A stretch of DNA of 64,000 bases from Nodosilinea nodulosa PCC 7104. Lineage in GTDB: Bacteria > Cyanobacteriota > Cyanobacteriia > Phormidesmidales > Phormidesmidaceae. Under the pieces are notes generated by a model. That model worked only from the letters and a program-made list of their open reading frames with translations. It was not told the origin of the DNA and ran no database searches. The first letter of the stretch is position 1. Each line of letters opens with the position of its first letter. The translations under genes were made by a program, and so were the position numbers. Location: assembly GCF_000309385.1 (NCBI RefSeq), contig NZ_JH976537.1:3902507-3966506 (forward strand), read 5' to 3'. Below, one piece after another: positions 34,795-43,800 of the stretch.

Positions 34795-36204
34795 ATGACC
34801 TTATCGTTCACTAGCCTGGGGTTGTCTGCAGCCCGTGTCAGCCACCTAGAAAGCATGGGCTACGAAGAACCTACGGCCATTCAGGCGGAGGCCATTCCTC
34901 ACCTGCTCTCGGGGCGCGATTTGATTGGCCAAGCCCAGACCGGCACCGGCAAAACCGCTGCCTTTGCGCTGCCAATTATGGAACAGGTCGATGCCAGCAA
35001 CCCGGCGGTACAGGCCCTGATCCTGACTCCTACCCGCGAGCTGGCGATGCAGGTCTGCCAGGCCATGCGCGGCTTTCGCCTGAGCGGTCGCCCCAAGGTG
35101 CTGGCCCTCTACGGTGGTCAGTCCATTGAGCGGCAGCAGGAGCAGCTCAACCGGGGCACTCAAATTGTCGTGGGCACCCCCGGTCGCGTGCTCGACCTGC
35201 TCAACCGGGGCAGCCTGTCGCTGCAAAGTCTGGCCTGGCTTGTGCTCGACGAAGCCGATGAAATGCTCAACATGGGCTTTATTCAAGACGTTGAAAAAAT
35301 TCTCAGCAAAGCCCCCGCCAATCGGCAGACAGCCTTCTTCTCAGCCACTATGGCCCCGGAGATTCGGGAGCTAACCACTAAGTTCCTCCATTCCCCGGTC
35401 ACGGTAACGGTACAGTCTCCCAAGGCTTCTCCTAAGCAAATTCAGCAGGTGAGCTACATCGTGCCCCGGGGCTGGACCAAGGTGCGCGCGCTCCAGCCCA
35501 TTCTGGAGCTAGAAGATCCCGAAACCGCGATTATTTTTGTGCGCACCCGCCGCACCGCAGGGGATCTCACCCGTCAGCTCCAGGCAGCAGGCTACAGCGT
35601 TGACGAGTACCACGGCGACCTGAGCCAGTCCCAGCGGGAGCGGCTGATGATGCGCTTCCGTCAGCAGCAGGTGAAGCTTGTGGTGGCTACCGATATCGCG
35701 GCCCGCGGCCTGCACGTAGACGACCTCACCCATGTGATCAACTTTGACATGCCCGATGCGATGGAGAGCTATGTGCACCGCATTGGCCGCACCGGGCGCG
35801 CAGGCAAAAACGGGGTCGCTATTTCCCTGGTAACTCCCCTGGAGAAATACAAGCTGCGACAGATTGAGCGCCATACCAAGCAGCCCATGACCCTGATGAA
35901 GATTCCCACTCGGGCTGAAATTGCGGCCCGCAATTTAGAGCGGTTGCGCAGCCAGGTGCGTGAGGCTATTACCAGCGAGCGCCTGGCGTCATTTTTGCCT
36001 ATCGTGTCTCAGCTCAGCGAAGAGTACGATCTGCGCACCGTAGCAGCGGCAGCCCTGCAAATGGCCTACGACCAAACCGTACCGGCCTGGCAGCGCGAGC
36101 ACCACAGCAGCGACTCAGACTCCTCTGAGCGGGGGGTGCCGTTGCCCAAAAAGCGCAAAGGGGCGGCGGCTGAATCCCGCGAGGTGAGCAAAGCCAAGGA
36201 GTAG
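34795..36204 (+). CDS. crhR: DEAD-box RNA helicase CrhR
   Basis: A 469-residue helicase. The motifs are complete: Q motif (GYEEPTAIQAEAIP), [14 protein letters not shown] (Walker A), PTRELAMQ, TPGRVLD, LDEADEMLNMGF, FSATMAPEIREL, IIFVRTRRT, ATDIAARGLHVDD and [10 protein letters not shown]. The C-terminal segment EAITSERLASFLPIVSQLSEEYD matches that of Synechocystis CrhR, the redox- and cold-regulated helicase. The tail is short and basic (KKRKGAAAESREVSKAKE). GAGGAACCACC precedes the ATG. The position after rimO supports orthology. Confidence 0.93.
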   Translation: MTLSFTSLGLSAARVSHLESMGYEEPTAIQAEAIPHLLSGRDLIGQAQTGTGKTAAFALPIMEQVDASNPAVQALILTPTRELAMQVCQAMRGFRLSGRPKVLALYGGQSIERQQEQLNRGTQIVVGTPGRVLDLLNRGSLSLQSLAWLVLDEADEMLNMGFIQDVEKILSKAPANRQTAFFSATMAPEIRELTTKFLHSPVTVTVQSPKASPKQIQQVSYIVPRGWTKVRALQPILELEDPETAIIFVRTRRTAGDLTRQLQAAGYSVDEYHGDLSQSQRERLMMRFRQQQVKLVVATDIAARGLHVDDLTHVINFDMPDAMESYVHRIGRTGRAGKNGVAISLVTPLEKYKLRQIERHTKQPMTLMKIPTRAEIAARNLERLRSQVREAITSERLASFLPIVSQLSEEYDLRTVAAAALQMAYDQTVPAWQREHHSSDSDSSERGVPLPKKRKGAAAESREVSKAKE

Positions 36205-36381
36205 TTCCGCTCCGCCATCAGAGCATGCCTGAGGAGCAATATTACCCTGGAGGCTATCTATAACGTGGGTGCTGACCGGTTGCGTTTGATTGCGTATGCC
36301 AGCACACAGCGGGTTTCCTGGGGCATCCTAAGATGAGGAGAAGATCAGGTTAACAACCCTGTCCCACGGGAGGTAACCGCA

Positions 36382-36579
36382 ATGTTGGTAATAATGACCG
36401 ATAGCCAACTCATCTCGCCTCAGGCGGTATGCTGTAACTGCTTGATGGCCGATCGCCACGGTCAGCCCCGCTGGCAGCAGGGGGTGCTGCGCTGTGGCCG
36501 TCAGGTGGTCAGTCTAGACCAGGCTCAGCCGGCCCAGTTTGAGTGCCAAATGGGGTTTCGAGTGGCCGATATTGGCTAA
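36382..36579 (+). CDS. Small conserved Cys-containing protein
   Basis: A 65-residue protein with Cys residues in AVCCNCLMADRHGQP (residues 16-30), LRCGRQ (near 36) and FECQMGF, which could form a zinc-binding set. GGGAGGT lies 7 bases before the first ATG, favouring MLVIMTDS as the start. Similar short proteins occur in other cyanobacteria but have no assigned role. Confidence 0.7.
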   Translation: MLVIMTDSQLISPQAVCCNCLMADRHGQPRWQQGVLRCGRQVVSLDQAQPAQFECQMGFRVADIG

Positions 36580-36704
36580 GGTGTGGGTCAGCTCCTTCGA
36601 TTTCTTTGGGCCTAGCCGCTCCCTACCTCTGGCCAATCAACAAGTTACGATATGGTAAGGCTATGGCCCGGTATAGCCCTTAGCCTGTCGTCTGGAGAAA
36701 CATT

Positions 36705-37199
36705 ATGACCTGGAGCAGTTCCCCTAATCCCACTATTTTGGACCGCGTCTTGGCGGCCCTGCCCTACATTTTACCGATCACGGCCGGGCTGCCCTACGGT
36801 ATTCAGCTGATCAGCCAGTTTCCGGTGTTTGGTTTTTTGCTGCTGCCCTTAGCGCCGCTCATCACCGCCTACGGCACCTTGGAAAGAACCATTCCGTTCT
36901 TTGGCCTGATTGTGTTTTTCGCGCTGATTTTGCTGGTGGTGCGCAATGAAAATATCAGTCGATTCATCCGCTTCAACACCATGCAGGCGATTTTGCTGAG
37001 CATTATTTTGGCGGTATTCAGCCTGATTTTGAGTCTGCTTGACCCCAGTGTGTTTGGGGCGCTGCTGTTTAGCACCCTCTCCAACGTGCTGTTTTTAGGC
37101 ATGCTAATCTCGGTTGGCTATTCTTTAGTGCAGACTTTCCGCGGCCTGTACGCGGAGATTCCAACCATTTCAGAGGCTGTGCATATGCAGGTGCGCTAG
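36705..37199 (+). CDS. Tic20 family membrane protein
   Basis: A 164-residue protein with four membrane helices. ILDRVLAALPYILPITAGLPYG at the N-terminus and RFIRFNTMQAILLSI near residue 86 are typical of the Tic20/Ycf60 family. In chloroplasts Tic20 is part of the inner-envelope protein import channel; the cyanobacterial role is unclear. GGAG lies 9 bases before the ATG. Its stop overlaps the stop of the convergent FAH-family gene. Confidence 0.9.
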   Translation: MTWSSSPNPTILDRVLAALPYILPITAGLPYGIQLISQFPVFGFLLLPLAPLITAYGTLERTIPFFGLIVFFALILLVVRNENISRFIRFNTMQAILLSIILAVFSLILSLLDPSVFGALLFSTLSNVLFLGMLISVGYSLVQTFRGLYAEIPTISEAVHMQVR

Positions 37200-37972
37200 G
37201 CCCGCAGCGCTACGCTGTTGTCGAGCATACCGATGCCTTCGATTTCGACCCTGATCCGATCGCCCACGGCGAGAGGGCCAACCCCGGCTGGGGTGCCAGT
37301 TAAAATCACATCCCCTGGCAGCAGGGTCATGATCTCGCTGACATAGGCCACCAGGTAGTCGGGGCTGTAGGTCATTTCATCGATGGCGGCCGACTGCACT
37401 GGCGTATCCTGATCGTTGAGAAAGGTTTGGAGCCTGGCTCCAGGACTGAGTTCGCGCACAATCCAAGGCCCTAGGGGGCAAAAGGTATCGAAGCCCTTGG
37501 CGCGGGTCCACTGGCCGTCGCGCCTTTGCAGGTCGCGGGCGGTGACATCGTTTGCGATGGTGTAGCCCCAAATTTTGGCGCGGGCTTCTTCGGCGGGCAC
37601 GTGGGCGCAGCGATCGCCGATAACCACGGCCAGTTCGCCTTCATAGTCCACCTGGGTGGCCTGGCTGGGATAGTAAATGGGCGCCCCAGCCGCCGTCACT
37701 GCGGTGGAAGGCTTGATGAACAGCAGCGGTTCAGGCGGGGTTTCAGTGCCCATTTCGGCGGCGTGGTCCGAGTAATTTTTGCCTACGGCGACCACCTTAG
37801 AGGGGGCGCAGGGGGCCAGCAGGTCATAGCTGCCGGGCAGTAGCTCGGCCTCGGTGGGCTGTCCCTGGAGCCAGGGGGGCGCGTCGAGCACCTGCACACT
37901 GCGGTCGGGCCGCAGCAGCCCATAGTGCAGCTGCCCGGTTTGAGATTGAACCCTAACGTAGCGTTGCGCCAT
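37196..37972 (-). CDS. Fumarylacetoacetate hydrolase family protein
   Basis: A 258-residue enzyme. The FAH fold is shown by VGKNYSDHAAEMG, QVDYEGELAVVIGD (metal-binding Glu residues), GYTIANDVTARDLQRRDGQW, KGFDTFCPLGPWIV and VILTGTPAGVGPLAVGD. Family members cleave or decarboxylate 2,4-dioxo acids (for example acylpyruvases or oxaloacetate decarboxylases) with Mg2+. The substrate cannot be deduced. Being convergent with the Tic20-family gene and overlapping it by 4 bases, it shares no spare terminator space. Confidence 0.9.
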   Translation of the reverse strand: MAQRYVRVQSQTGQLHYGLLRPDRSVQVLDAPPWLQGQPTEAELLPGSYDLLAPCAPSKVVAVGKNYSDHAAEMGTETPPEPLLFIKPSTAVTAAGAPIYYPSQATQVDYEGELAVVIGDRCAHVPAEEARAKIWGYTIANDVTARDLQRRDGQWTRAKGFDTFCPLGPWIVRELSPGARLQTFLNDQDTPVQSAAIDEMTYSPDYLVAYVSEIMTLLPGDVILTGTPAGVGPLAVGDRIRVEIEGIGMLDNSVALRA

Positions 37973-38132
37973 AATTTTCTAACTCTAGGCCTGCTAATTC
38001 TTGGTATGATTGTAGATCCTTGTCTTTGCGCCAATACCTGAGGCTTGGGTAAGGCCTGGTGGCGATCGCCGCAGGACTTACTTTATGCCTATTTTTGGCT
38101 GCTAAAGGCCACTATGTCCACAAGGAGTTTTC

Positions 38133-38489
38133 ATGAGAGCTTACATGTACGAAACGATGTACATCCTGCGGCCCGACCTCAACGACGAGGCCATTGACGG
38201 CACTATTGGCAAATACCAGACTATGCTCAAGGACCAGGGCGCCTCTATTCTAGAAACCCAGCACCGGGGTAAGCGTCGCCTGGCCTACGAAATCGATCGC
38301 CACCGCGAAGGCATTTACATTCAAATGAACTACACCGGGCCTGGTGCCGCGATCGCGCCCCTGGAGCGGGCCATGCGCCTGAGTGAGGAAGTTATTCGCT
38401 TTTTGACCGTCAAACAAGAGTCTGACGAGCCGCTACCCGCCGAGGTGGACGAACCGGTGGAAGCAACCGCTGCCAGCGAAGAAGAGTAG
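38133..38489 (+). CDS. rpsF: 30S ribosomal protein S6
   Basis: A 118-residue protein of the small subunit, binding next to S18 on the platform. [36 protein letters not shown] and EVIRFLTVK are typical. The acidic C-terminal tail ([15 protein letters not shown]) is usual in cyanobacteria. AGGAG lies 7 bases before the ATG. It is followed by a strong terminator and appears monocistronic. Confidence 0.97.
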   Translation: MRAYMYETMYILRPDLNDEAIDGTIGKYQTMLKDQGASILETQHRGKRRLAYEIDRHREGIYIQMNYTGPGAAIAPLERAMRLSEEVIRFLTVKQESDEPLPAEVDEPVEATAASEEE

Positions 38490-38512
38490 GGTTCAGCAAT
38501 GACTCAGCCAGT

Positions 38513-38566
38513 GCCGCTGGTCTGCCTGCCCTCAAGGGTGGCACAGACCAGCGGCATTTGTTTGTT
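38513..38566 (+). terminator. Rho-independent terminator after rpsF
   Basis: TGCCGCTGGTCTG pairs with CAGACCAGCGGCA around a loop of about 16 bases and is followed by TTTGTTTGTT. It lies 24 bases past the rpsF stop. The rest of the gap to 38817 shows no gene; a promoter for the coiled-coil gene should be in it. Confidence 0.8.
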
Positions 38567-38817
38567 CAACTCCGACCATTTAGCCCTACTTCCAAACTTT
38601 GGTGTGCCGATTTCTCTGGCAGATGCTATAAATTAGCAGCAACTTACCTACCCTGATTCAGAAATTGCCCAGCCGGATCCCCACGATTCAACCAAAACCG
38701 CTATTGAATCGAGTTAAGGGCATGGCCCGTCGCTGAGGCGGAGCATAGCTGAGATAGGGTAGTTCAGGCTTTGGGGCATCGAATTAGTAGGTTAATTGTT
38801 GGTGTGGGAGTAGTCTT

Positions 38818-39363
38818 GTGGCGCAGTCTTCATATACAGACATGAACGAGCACCAAGCTGAAATTGCCCGGCTTGAGTCTGAGTTAGCCATCCGTGACCA
38901 GCTGGTGCAGCAGCTATCTCAGGAATTGTTTCGGCTGGTCAAAGGCAATGCTGGGTTCGTGCCCAGCCCGGAGATATCTGAACAGCATCAGGCCGAAATG
39001 ACCGCCCTGCGCGACCAGCTGCGCGGAGTTGAAAAGCAGATTGACTTTTACCAGGGGCAAATCGAGGACCGCGACAGCGAGGTCTTGCAGCTGCGGCAAA
39101 CTGTGCAGGAGCTGACCGATCGCACCCGCATGCTGGAGCAAGTGGTTCAGGAGCTGCCTACGGTTTACCGACAAAAGTTCGCCGATCGCATGGCCGCCGT
39201 GAAGCAGCGGGTGGCCGAAATTCAGCGCGAAAATCGCCAGCTTCAGGCCGAACTCCAGAGCGTCAGCTATCGCTTGGCCATGCGCACTCGCCGCAGCCAG
39301 CGCCTAGAGCTGCCCACCCTGGAGCAGGAGGGCCTAGATGGTATTTCTCTCCCCTCCTTCTGA
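38818..39363 (+). CDS. Cyanobacterial coiled-coil protein of unknown function
   Basis: A 181-residue protein, helical nearly throughout, with a heptad-like pattern over residues 12-165. ELAIRDQLVQQLSQELFRLVKGN near the start (given as landmarks ELAIRDQLVQQ and QELFRLVKG) is conserved in a cyanobacterial family with no known role. No membrane segment. It starts with GTG. It may be a scaffold or polar/pilus-associated protein, but nothing in the context shows this. Confidence 0.75.
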   Translation: MAQSSYTDMNEHQAEIARLESELAIRDQLVQQLSQELFRLVKGNAGFVPSPEISEQHQAEMTALRDQLRGVEKQIDFYQGQIEDRDSEVLQLRQTVQELTDRTRMLEQVVQELPTVYRQKFADRMAAVKQRVAEIQRENRQLQAELQSVSYRLAMRTRRSQRLELPTLEQEGLDGISLPSF

Positions 39364-39607
39364 GATTGATGGGCCTGATACTCGAAGACTGAAACATTTC
39401 CACCGTTCTGGCGCGCTTAGCTCCCCTGCTCCCAGCTTGCAGAAATAGCCCCCAAACCTCCGCCTCAGAGTACTAGGTTGGAGTGACTTGAGCTTGATTG
39501 CCCTGGGGTTAAACGGGTTGGGATGAAATGGGCCGAGCTTGCCTGGGTAGCCTGACGGTGTTCCCTTGGCTCCAGCCCGCCCCCTGCCAACTGAGATTCA
39601 GCAAAAT

Positions 39608-40552
39608 TCAGGGATTCGCCTGGGGCAGCTCTACTACGTAGGGAAAGGGCACATCTTTGAGGGTGCCGGTGTAGACCAGCGCTCGATGCAGCATAGCGGC
39701 CACCTCTGCCCGGCTGGCGGGGCGGTTGGGGGAGAGCTGACTCAAATTGGGGTAGTCGACGACTAAACCCGCCTCCGTAGCCGCGACCAGTGGGCGAATG
39801 GCCCACGGAGGCACCTGACTTTGGTCGCGGTAGCCTTTGAGCACGACCGCTGGGCTGCTGCTCGATTTCAGCATTAGCCCGCTGGCCAGGGCGACTATGA
39901 CGTCAATCCGGCTAACGGACTGGTCGGGCAGAAAGGTCGCGTCGGGATAGCCGCTGAGAAACCCCATCTGCATCGACCGCTGCACACCGCCATAGGCCCA
40001 GTGGTCGACGGCGACATCTCTGTATATTTTTGCCGCTGGCAGCCGCGATCGCTCAAACGAGAGTGTAAACAGGCGGGCGAGCTGCACGGCAAACTCGGCG
40101 CGAGTCATCGGCGCATCGGGCCGAAAAGCACCGTCTGGAAACCCTGCGACTAGATTGCGCTGGGCCAGATCGGCCAGCAGGGGCCAGGCCCAGTAGTCAC
40201 TGTCGAGGTCAGTAAAGGTGGGCTGGATCGTCGCTGGCGGCAGCTCGGGCCAGGCCTGCTGAGGCGGCAGCGGCAGCGGCAGAACTGGCGGTGGCACCAC
40301 TAGCAGCTGCGGCTGACGGCGACCAGCTAGAGGGTTGAGGCCCCTAGCCCAGGGCAGGGCAGGCCTGGTGGGGGAGGTCACCGAGACTAGGGCAAACCCG
40401 GCCTCGGGGGAATGTTTGCTAGTCCAGGCCAGCAGAGCCAGGCTGGCTGCGATCGCCAGCCCGCCAGCCGGTATCAGCTGACGCAGCCGGGTGCTGGGCA
40501 CTGCTCGGGCCAGGCGCCTAAACCGAGGCAGGGGGCGAAATAGCTGAGGCAT
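39608..40552 (-). CDS. SLH domain protein with N-terminal membrane anchor
   Basis: A 314-residue exported protein. A basic N-terminus and one helix (about residues 27-45, LIPAGGLAIAASLALLAW) act as anchor or signal. A Pro-rich linker (VVPPPVLPLPLPPQQ) is followed by three S-layer homology repeats (about 112-170, 172-235 and 237-300), shown by DLDSDYWAWPLLADLA, VAGFPDGAFRPDAPMTRAE, YRDVAVDHWAYGGVQ, LSGYPDATFLPDQSVSR and YRDQSQVPPWAIRPL. SLH repeats bind secondary cell wall polymer or peptidoglycan. No porin part follows. Confidence 0.88.
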   Translation of the reverse strand: MPQLFRPLPRFRRLARAVPSTRLRQLIPAGGLAIAASLALLAWTSKHSPEAGFALVSVTSPTRPALPWARGLNPLAGRRQPQLLVVPPPVLPLPLPPQQAWPELPPATIQPTFTDLDSDYWAWPLLADLAQRNLVAGFPDGAFRPDAPMTRAEFAVQLARLFTLSFERSRLPAAKIYRDVAVDHWAYGGVQRSMQMGFLSGYPDATFLPDQSVSRIDVIVALASGLMLKSSSSPAVVLKGYRDQSQVPPWAIRPLVAATEAGLVVDYPNLSQLSPNRPASRAEVAAMLHRALVYTGTLKDVPFPYVVELPQANP

Positions 40553-40789
40553 TGGGGCAGAGGACGGCTACTGCTACACTGAGACGGGTATAAAAGCGGG
40601 TGGTTGGTCAAAATATTGACTGGGCATGCCCATTATGATAGTTCTTGCCTAAGGTTTAGACCGTTTTGGGACTTCATTTAGGTCGGGTTATTGTCCTTCC
40701 AGCTGTGGCTATGTCCTGGCCCTGCATCGGCAGCCTGAGCGTCTGTAGGTGGCGCATCATATCAAAACACCCAGCGGATTTTAGGGGTA

Positions 40790-41524
40790 ATGGTTAAGGG
40801 GAAGCAAAAGAGACTAGTGGCGATCGCGGCAGCGACATCCCTGCTTGGTTTGGTGGCCGTTGGCACCTATGGCCAGCGTTCCGTAGGCGTTGCCCAGGCA
40901 ACCCACGGTCAGGTTTTGGCTCCAGTCGCGGGGCGATCGTCTTACTACGTTTCCAAGGCCGCTGCCCTGCTCAATGGCGTGCTCGTTCCGCTTAGGTCTT
41001 TGCGGGTCATGCAGCGGGCCATTGCCCTGGCCCCTGGGGCCGACATCGAGGCAGCCCCCACCCTGGCCCTGCTGGCGGCCCCCCTGCAAACGACCGGCCT
41101 CGGTCCCGTGCGCATTGGCATGGACCTAAACGATTTGGAGTCGGCGGGGCTTACCCCGGTCCCCATTGCCGAGGCCAGCAACGGCCAGTGTCGGTACTAT
41201 CGCATTCAAGACTACGGCGAACCTATCGGGCTAATGGCCATTGACGACAAGGTGCTGCGCGTCGATATCTGGCCGGGCAGCCTCACAACCACCCGCAGCG
41301 GCATCGGCATTGGTTCGAGCGAGCAGGACTTAGTCCGGGTCTATGGCAAACGGCTAGAGGCTACCACCAACCCCACCACCCTGGGCAAAACGGTAACCTT
41401 CACGCCCCAGGATCCCGGCGAGGATATCTATCGCCTTGTGTTTGAGACCGATGACAAGGGCCGAGTCACGCAGTTTCGCGCTGGCCAGTTTCCCTCCGTG
41501 ACCTGGGCCGAGGGCTGCTTTTAA
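40790..41524 (+). CDS. Exported protein of unknown function
   Basis: A 244-residue protein with a basic start and a hydrophobic segment (residues 10-25, VAIAAATSLLGLVAVG) that is a signal peptide or anchor. The C-terminal half contains LGPVRIGMDLNDLESAGL and QDLVRVYGKRLEATTN, a pattern seen in secreted bacterial domains where GIGxVRIGM begins the unit. No catalytic residues are apparent. It is convergent with trpE (16-base gap). Confidence 0.75.
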   Translation: MVKGKQKRLVAIAAATSLLGLVAVGTYGQRSVGVAQATHGQVLAPVAGRSSYYVSKAAALLNGVLVPLRSLRVMQRAIALAPGADIEAAPTLALLAAPLQTTGLGPVRIGMDLNDLESAGLTPVPIAEASNGQCRYYRIQDYGEPIGLMAIDDKVLRVDIWPGSLTTTRSGIGIGSSEQDLVRVYGKRLEATTNPTTLGKTVTFTPQDPGEDIYRLVFETDDKGRVTQFRAGQFPSVTWAEGCF

Positions 41525-41539
41525 CTGGCGGAGCTAAAG

Positions 41540-43069
41540 CTAATCTAGGCACCGAATGGCTTCTAGCATTCCCCGGGCCTTGTTGAGGGTTTCCTGGTAT
41601 TCCAGCTCGGGCACGGAGTCGGCTACGAGGCCGGCCCCAGCCTGTACCGCAACGCTGTGACCGCCCTCGGGTAGCGCCTGGACCACCATGGTGCGAATGG
41701 TAATGGCCGTGTTGAGCTGGCCCTCAAAGTCGTAGTAGCCGTAGACGCCAGAGTAGGGGCCGCGGCGGCAGGGTTCCAGGTCGTGGATGATCTGCATGGC
41801 GCGAATCTTGGGAGCCCCGCTGACAGTGCCCGCCGGGAAGCAGGCCTTGAGTAAATCCCAGGCAGTTTTGCTGGGGCTGAGGTGGCCCACTACGTTGCTC
41901 ACAATGTGCATGACGTGGGAGTAGCGCTCGATCACCATGAGCTCGTCTACCTGCACGGTGCCGCTGAGGCAGACTCGGCCCAGGTCGTTGCGGCCCAGGT
42001 CCACCAGCATGACGTGCTCGGCCCGCTCCTTGGGGTCAGCCAGCAGATCGTGCTCGTAGGCGATATCTTCAGCGGCGGTTTTTCCCCGGGGGCGGGTGCC
42101 CGCGATGGGGCGCACGGTGGCAACGCGGGGCTGGTCTGGGTCGTCAGCCAGGGTGGCCTTAACCATCACCTCAGGGCTGGAGCCAATGAGCTGCCAGTCG
42201 TAGAAGTTGAAGTAGGCCATGTAGGGGGAGGGGTTAATCTGCCGCAGCGATCGGTACAGATCGAAGGGGTCGCCCTGGTAGGTGGTGCTCAATCGCTGGG
42301 AGATGACCACCTGGAAGATATCTCCCGCCTGGATGTGGGCCTTGGCTCGCTCAACGCTGGCGCAGAATTCAGCGGGGGTGCGGTTGCTGGTGTAGGCCAC
42401 CGGGGCGGCCTCGCCGTAGGGCGGGTGCCAGGGCAGGGTGGACTGAGTTGAGGCTAGGGGCAGGGTGAGCTTGTGGAGCATCTGCCGGACGCGATCGCAG
42501 GCTCCGTCGTAAGCCGCCCGCAAATCTGTATCCGGGTCTCGCAGGTCGGCGTAGGCCACCGCCCATATCTTGCGCTGCACCTGATCGAAGATCAGCAGGC
42601 TGTCCACCTGCATCCAGAGGCCATCGGGTAAATCGCTGTCGCCCAGGGGATAGATGGGCACCGTTGGCTCGATCCAGCGGATTAGCTCGTAGCCCCAGAA
42701 GCCAAATAGGCCGCCAATACCCGGCGGCAGGGTTGGCAGCTTGACCGGCCGATAGGGGGCGAGGCAGTCGGACAGGGTGTCGAAGGGGTTGCCCCCGTGC
42801 TCAATCACGGCGCCATCGCGGTGGGTTTGGGTTGAGCGATCGCCTCGGCTTTCCAGCACCCACAGGGGGTCACAGCCCAGAAAACTGTAGCGGCCCAGAG
42901 TTTCGCCGCCCTCCACCGACTCCAGCAAAAAGCTGTAGGGCTGCCCGGCACACACCTTGTACCAGGCCGATACAGGGGTGTCTAGATCGGCCAGCCACTC
43001 TTGGTAAACCGGCACGAAGTTGCCCTGGGCGGCACAGGCTTGAAACTGGTCAAAGGCAGGAAAAATCAT
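41540..43069 (-). CDS. trpE: Anthranilate synthase component I
   Basis: A 509-residue chorismate-utilising enzyme that, with a TrpG amidotransferase, makes anthranilate for tryptophan. The N-terminal domain (residues 1-165) carries the Trp feedback element LLESVEGG; the C-terminal domain has DIFQVVISQRLS, GTRPRGKT, HVMLVDLGRNDLGRV, HIVSNVVGHL, FPAGTVSGAPKIRAM and QAGAGLVADSVPE, including the catalytic Glu and His positions. Start MIFPAFDQF. It lies downstream of psaD on the same strand, the same order as slr0737-slr0738 in Synechocystis. Confidence 0.95.
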   Translation of the reverse strand: MIFPAFDQFQACAAQGNFVPVYQEWLADLDTPVSAWYKVCAGQPYSFLLESVEGGETLGRYSFLGCDPLWVLESRGDRSTQTHRDGAVIEHGGNPFDTLSDCLAPYRPVKLPTLPPGIGGLFGFWGYELIRWIEPTVPIYPLGDSDLPDGLWMQVDSLLIFDQVQRKIWAVAYADLRDPDTDLRAAYDGACDRVRQMLHKLTLPLASTQSTLPWHPPYGEAAPVAYTSNRTPAEFCASVERAKAHIQAGDIFQVVISQRLSTTYQGDPFDLYRSLRQINPSPYMAYFNFYDWQLIGSSPEVMVKATLADDPDQPRVATVRPIAGTRPRGKTAAEDIAYEHDLLADPKERAEHVMLVDLGRNDLGRVCLSGTVQVDELMVIERYSHVMHIVSNVVGHLSPSKTAWDLLKACFPAGTVSGAPKIRAMQIIHDLEPCRRGPYSGVYGYYDFEGQLNTAITIRTMVVQALPEGGHSVAVQAGAGLVADSVPELEYQETLNKARGMLEAIRCLD

Positions 43070-43121
43070 GGCACTTATTCTACTGCCCCAGCCGGGGCAC
43101 GGGTAACACACCCTAGATAGC

Positions 43122-43151
43122 AAAAGGGGCATAGCCTAGGCTACGCCCCCC
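43122..43151 (-). terminator. Terminator between psaD and trpE
   Basis: On the minus strand GGGGCGTAGCCTAGGCTATGCCCC is followed by TTTTGC: a stem of about 10 base pairs with a tight loop. It lies 110 bases past the psaD stop and should end most of the abundant psaD transcript before trpE. Confidence 0.7.
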
Positions 43152-43260
43152 ACAACACAACAGTCACATCAAAATTGGCACAGTCAATCAGCGTTTGGCA
43201 ATCAGCGTTTGGCTATATTTAGCCCCGGGCTTCAGAGGTCTGAAACCGGCGGAGCAACGC

Positions 43261-43689
43261 CTACACTTCGTAGGTAGCCTTGCCGCTAAATTTAATGGTG
43301 GCCGGATCGGGGTTAGCCCCAATGTTGCGGGCTACGCTGTTCACGGGCCCACGACCTTCATTTACTTTCTCGGGGAAAACGCCATCTGCGGGGTGCAGGT
43401 ACTGGGTTTCACCGCTGGGATAGACGCGATAGACCTTGTAATCGTCGATTCTGGGCTTAAACTTAGTGCGCAGCTGGGTACCCAGGGCCAGGCACTGCTC
43501 TTTGCGGGCCAGATAAAGGAGGTTTTCCCCTTCATTCATGAAGGCCGCACCACCGGTCGGCATTTCAAAAACCTGCTTCTTGGGGCTGGTCCAGGTAATG
43601 GCGTACTTTTCTTCGACCTGGGCTTTGGTGAGGAGACCGCCGGTGCTGCCTCCAAAAATAGGTGTTTGACCTGTCAGCGTTTCAGTCAT
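43261..43689 (-). CDS. psaD: Photosystem I subunit II
   Basis: A 142-residue stromal-side subunit of photosystem I that docks ferredoxin. Landmarks are [72 protein letters not shown] and [17 protein letters not shown]. Length and sequence are typical. The upstream region contains GTTACACT, one half of an HLR1-like motif, but a second half is not evident. Confidence 0.97.
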   Translation of the reverse strand: MTETLTGQTPIFGGSTGGLLTKAQVEEKYAITWTSPKKQVFEMPTGGAAFMNEGENLLYLARKEQCLALGTQLRTKFKPRIDDYKVYRVYPSGETQYLHPADGVFPEKVNEGRGPVNSVARNIGANPDPATIKFSGKATYEV

Positions 43690-43800
43690 GAAGTCCTATC
43701 TCTCAACCACTTAATGGGCGTTTGATGGGCATCGTATCATCGCGAGCGCAGGGGGTAATACCGATTGTTGAGGAAGTGTAACAGTTCTTCAGGTAAGGCT

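Noticed and set aside
43690-43800. HLR1 site before psaD
   Set aside because: Only one half (GTTACACT) is present; the second half does not fit the consensus.
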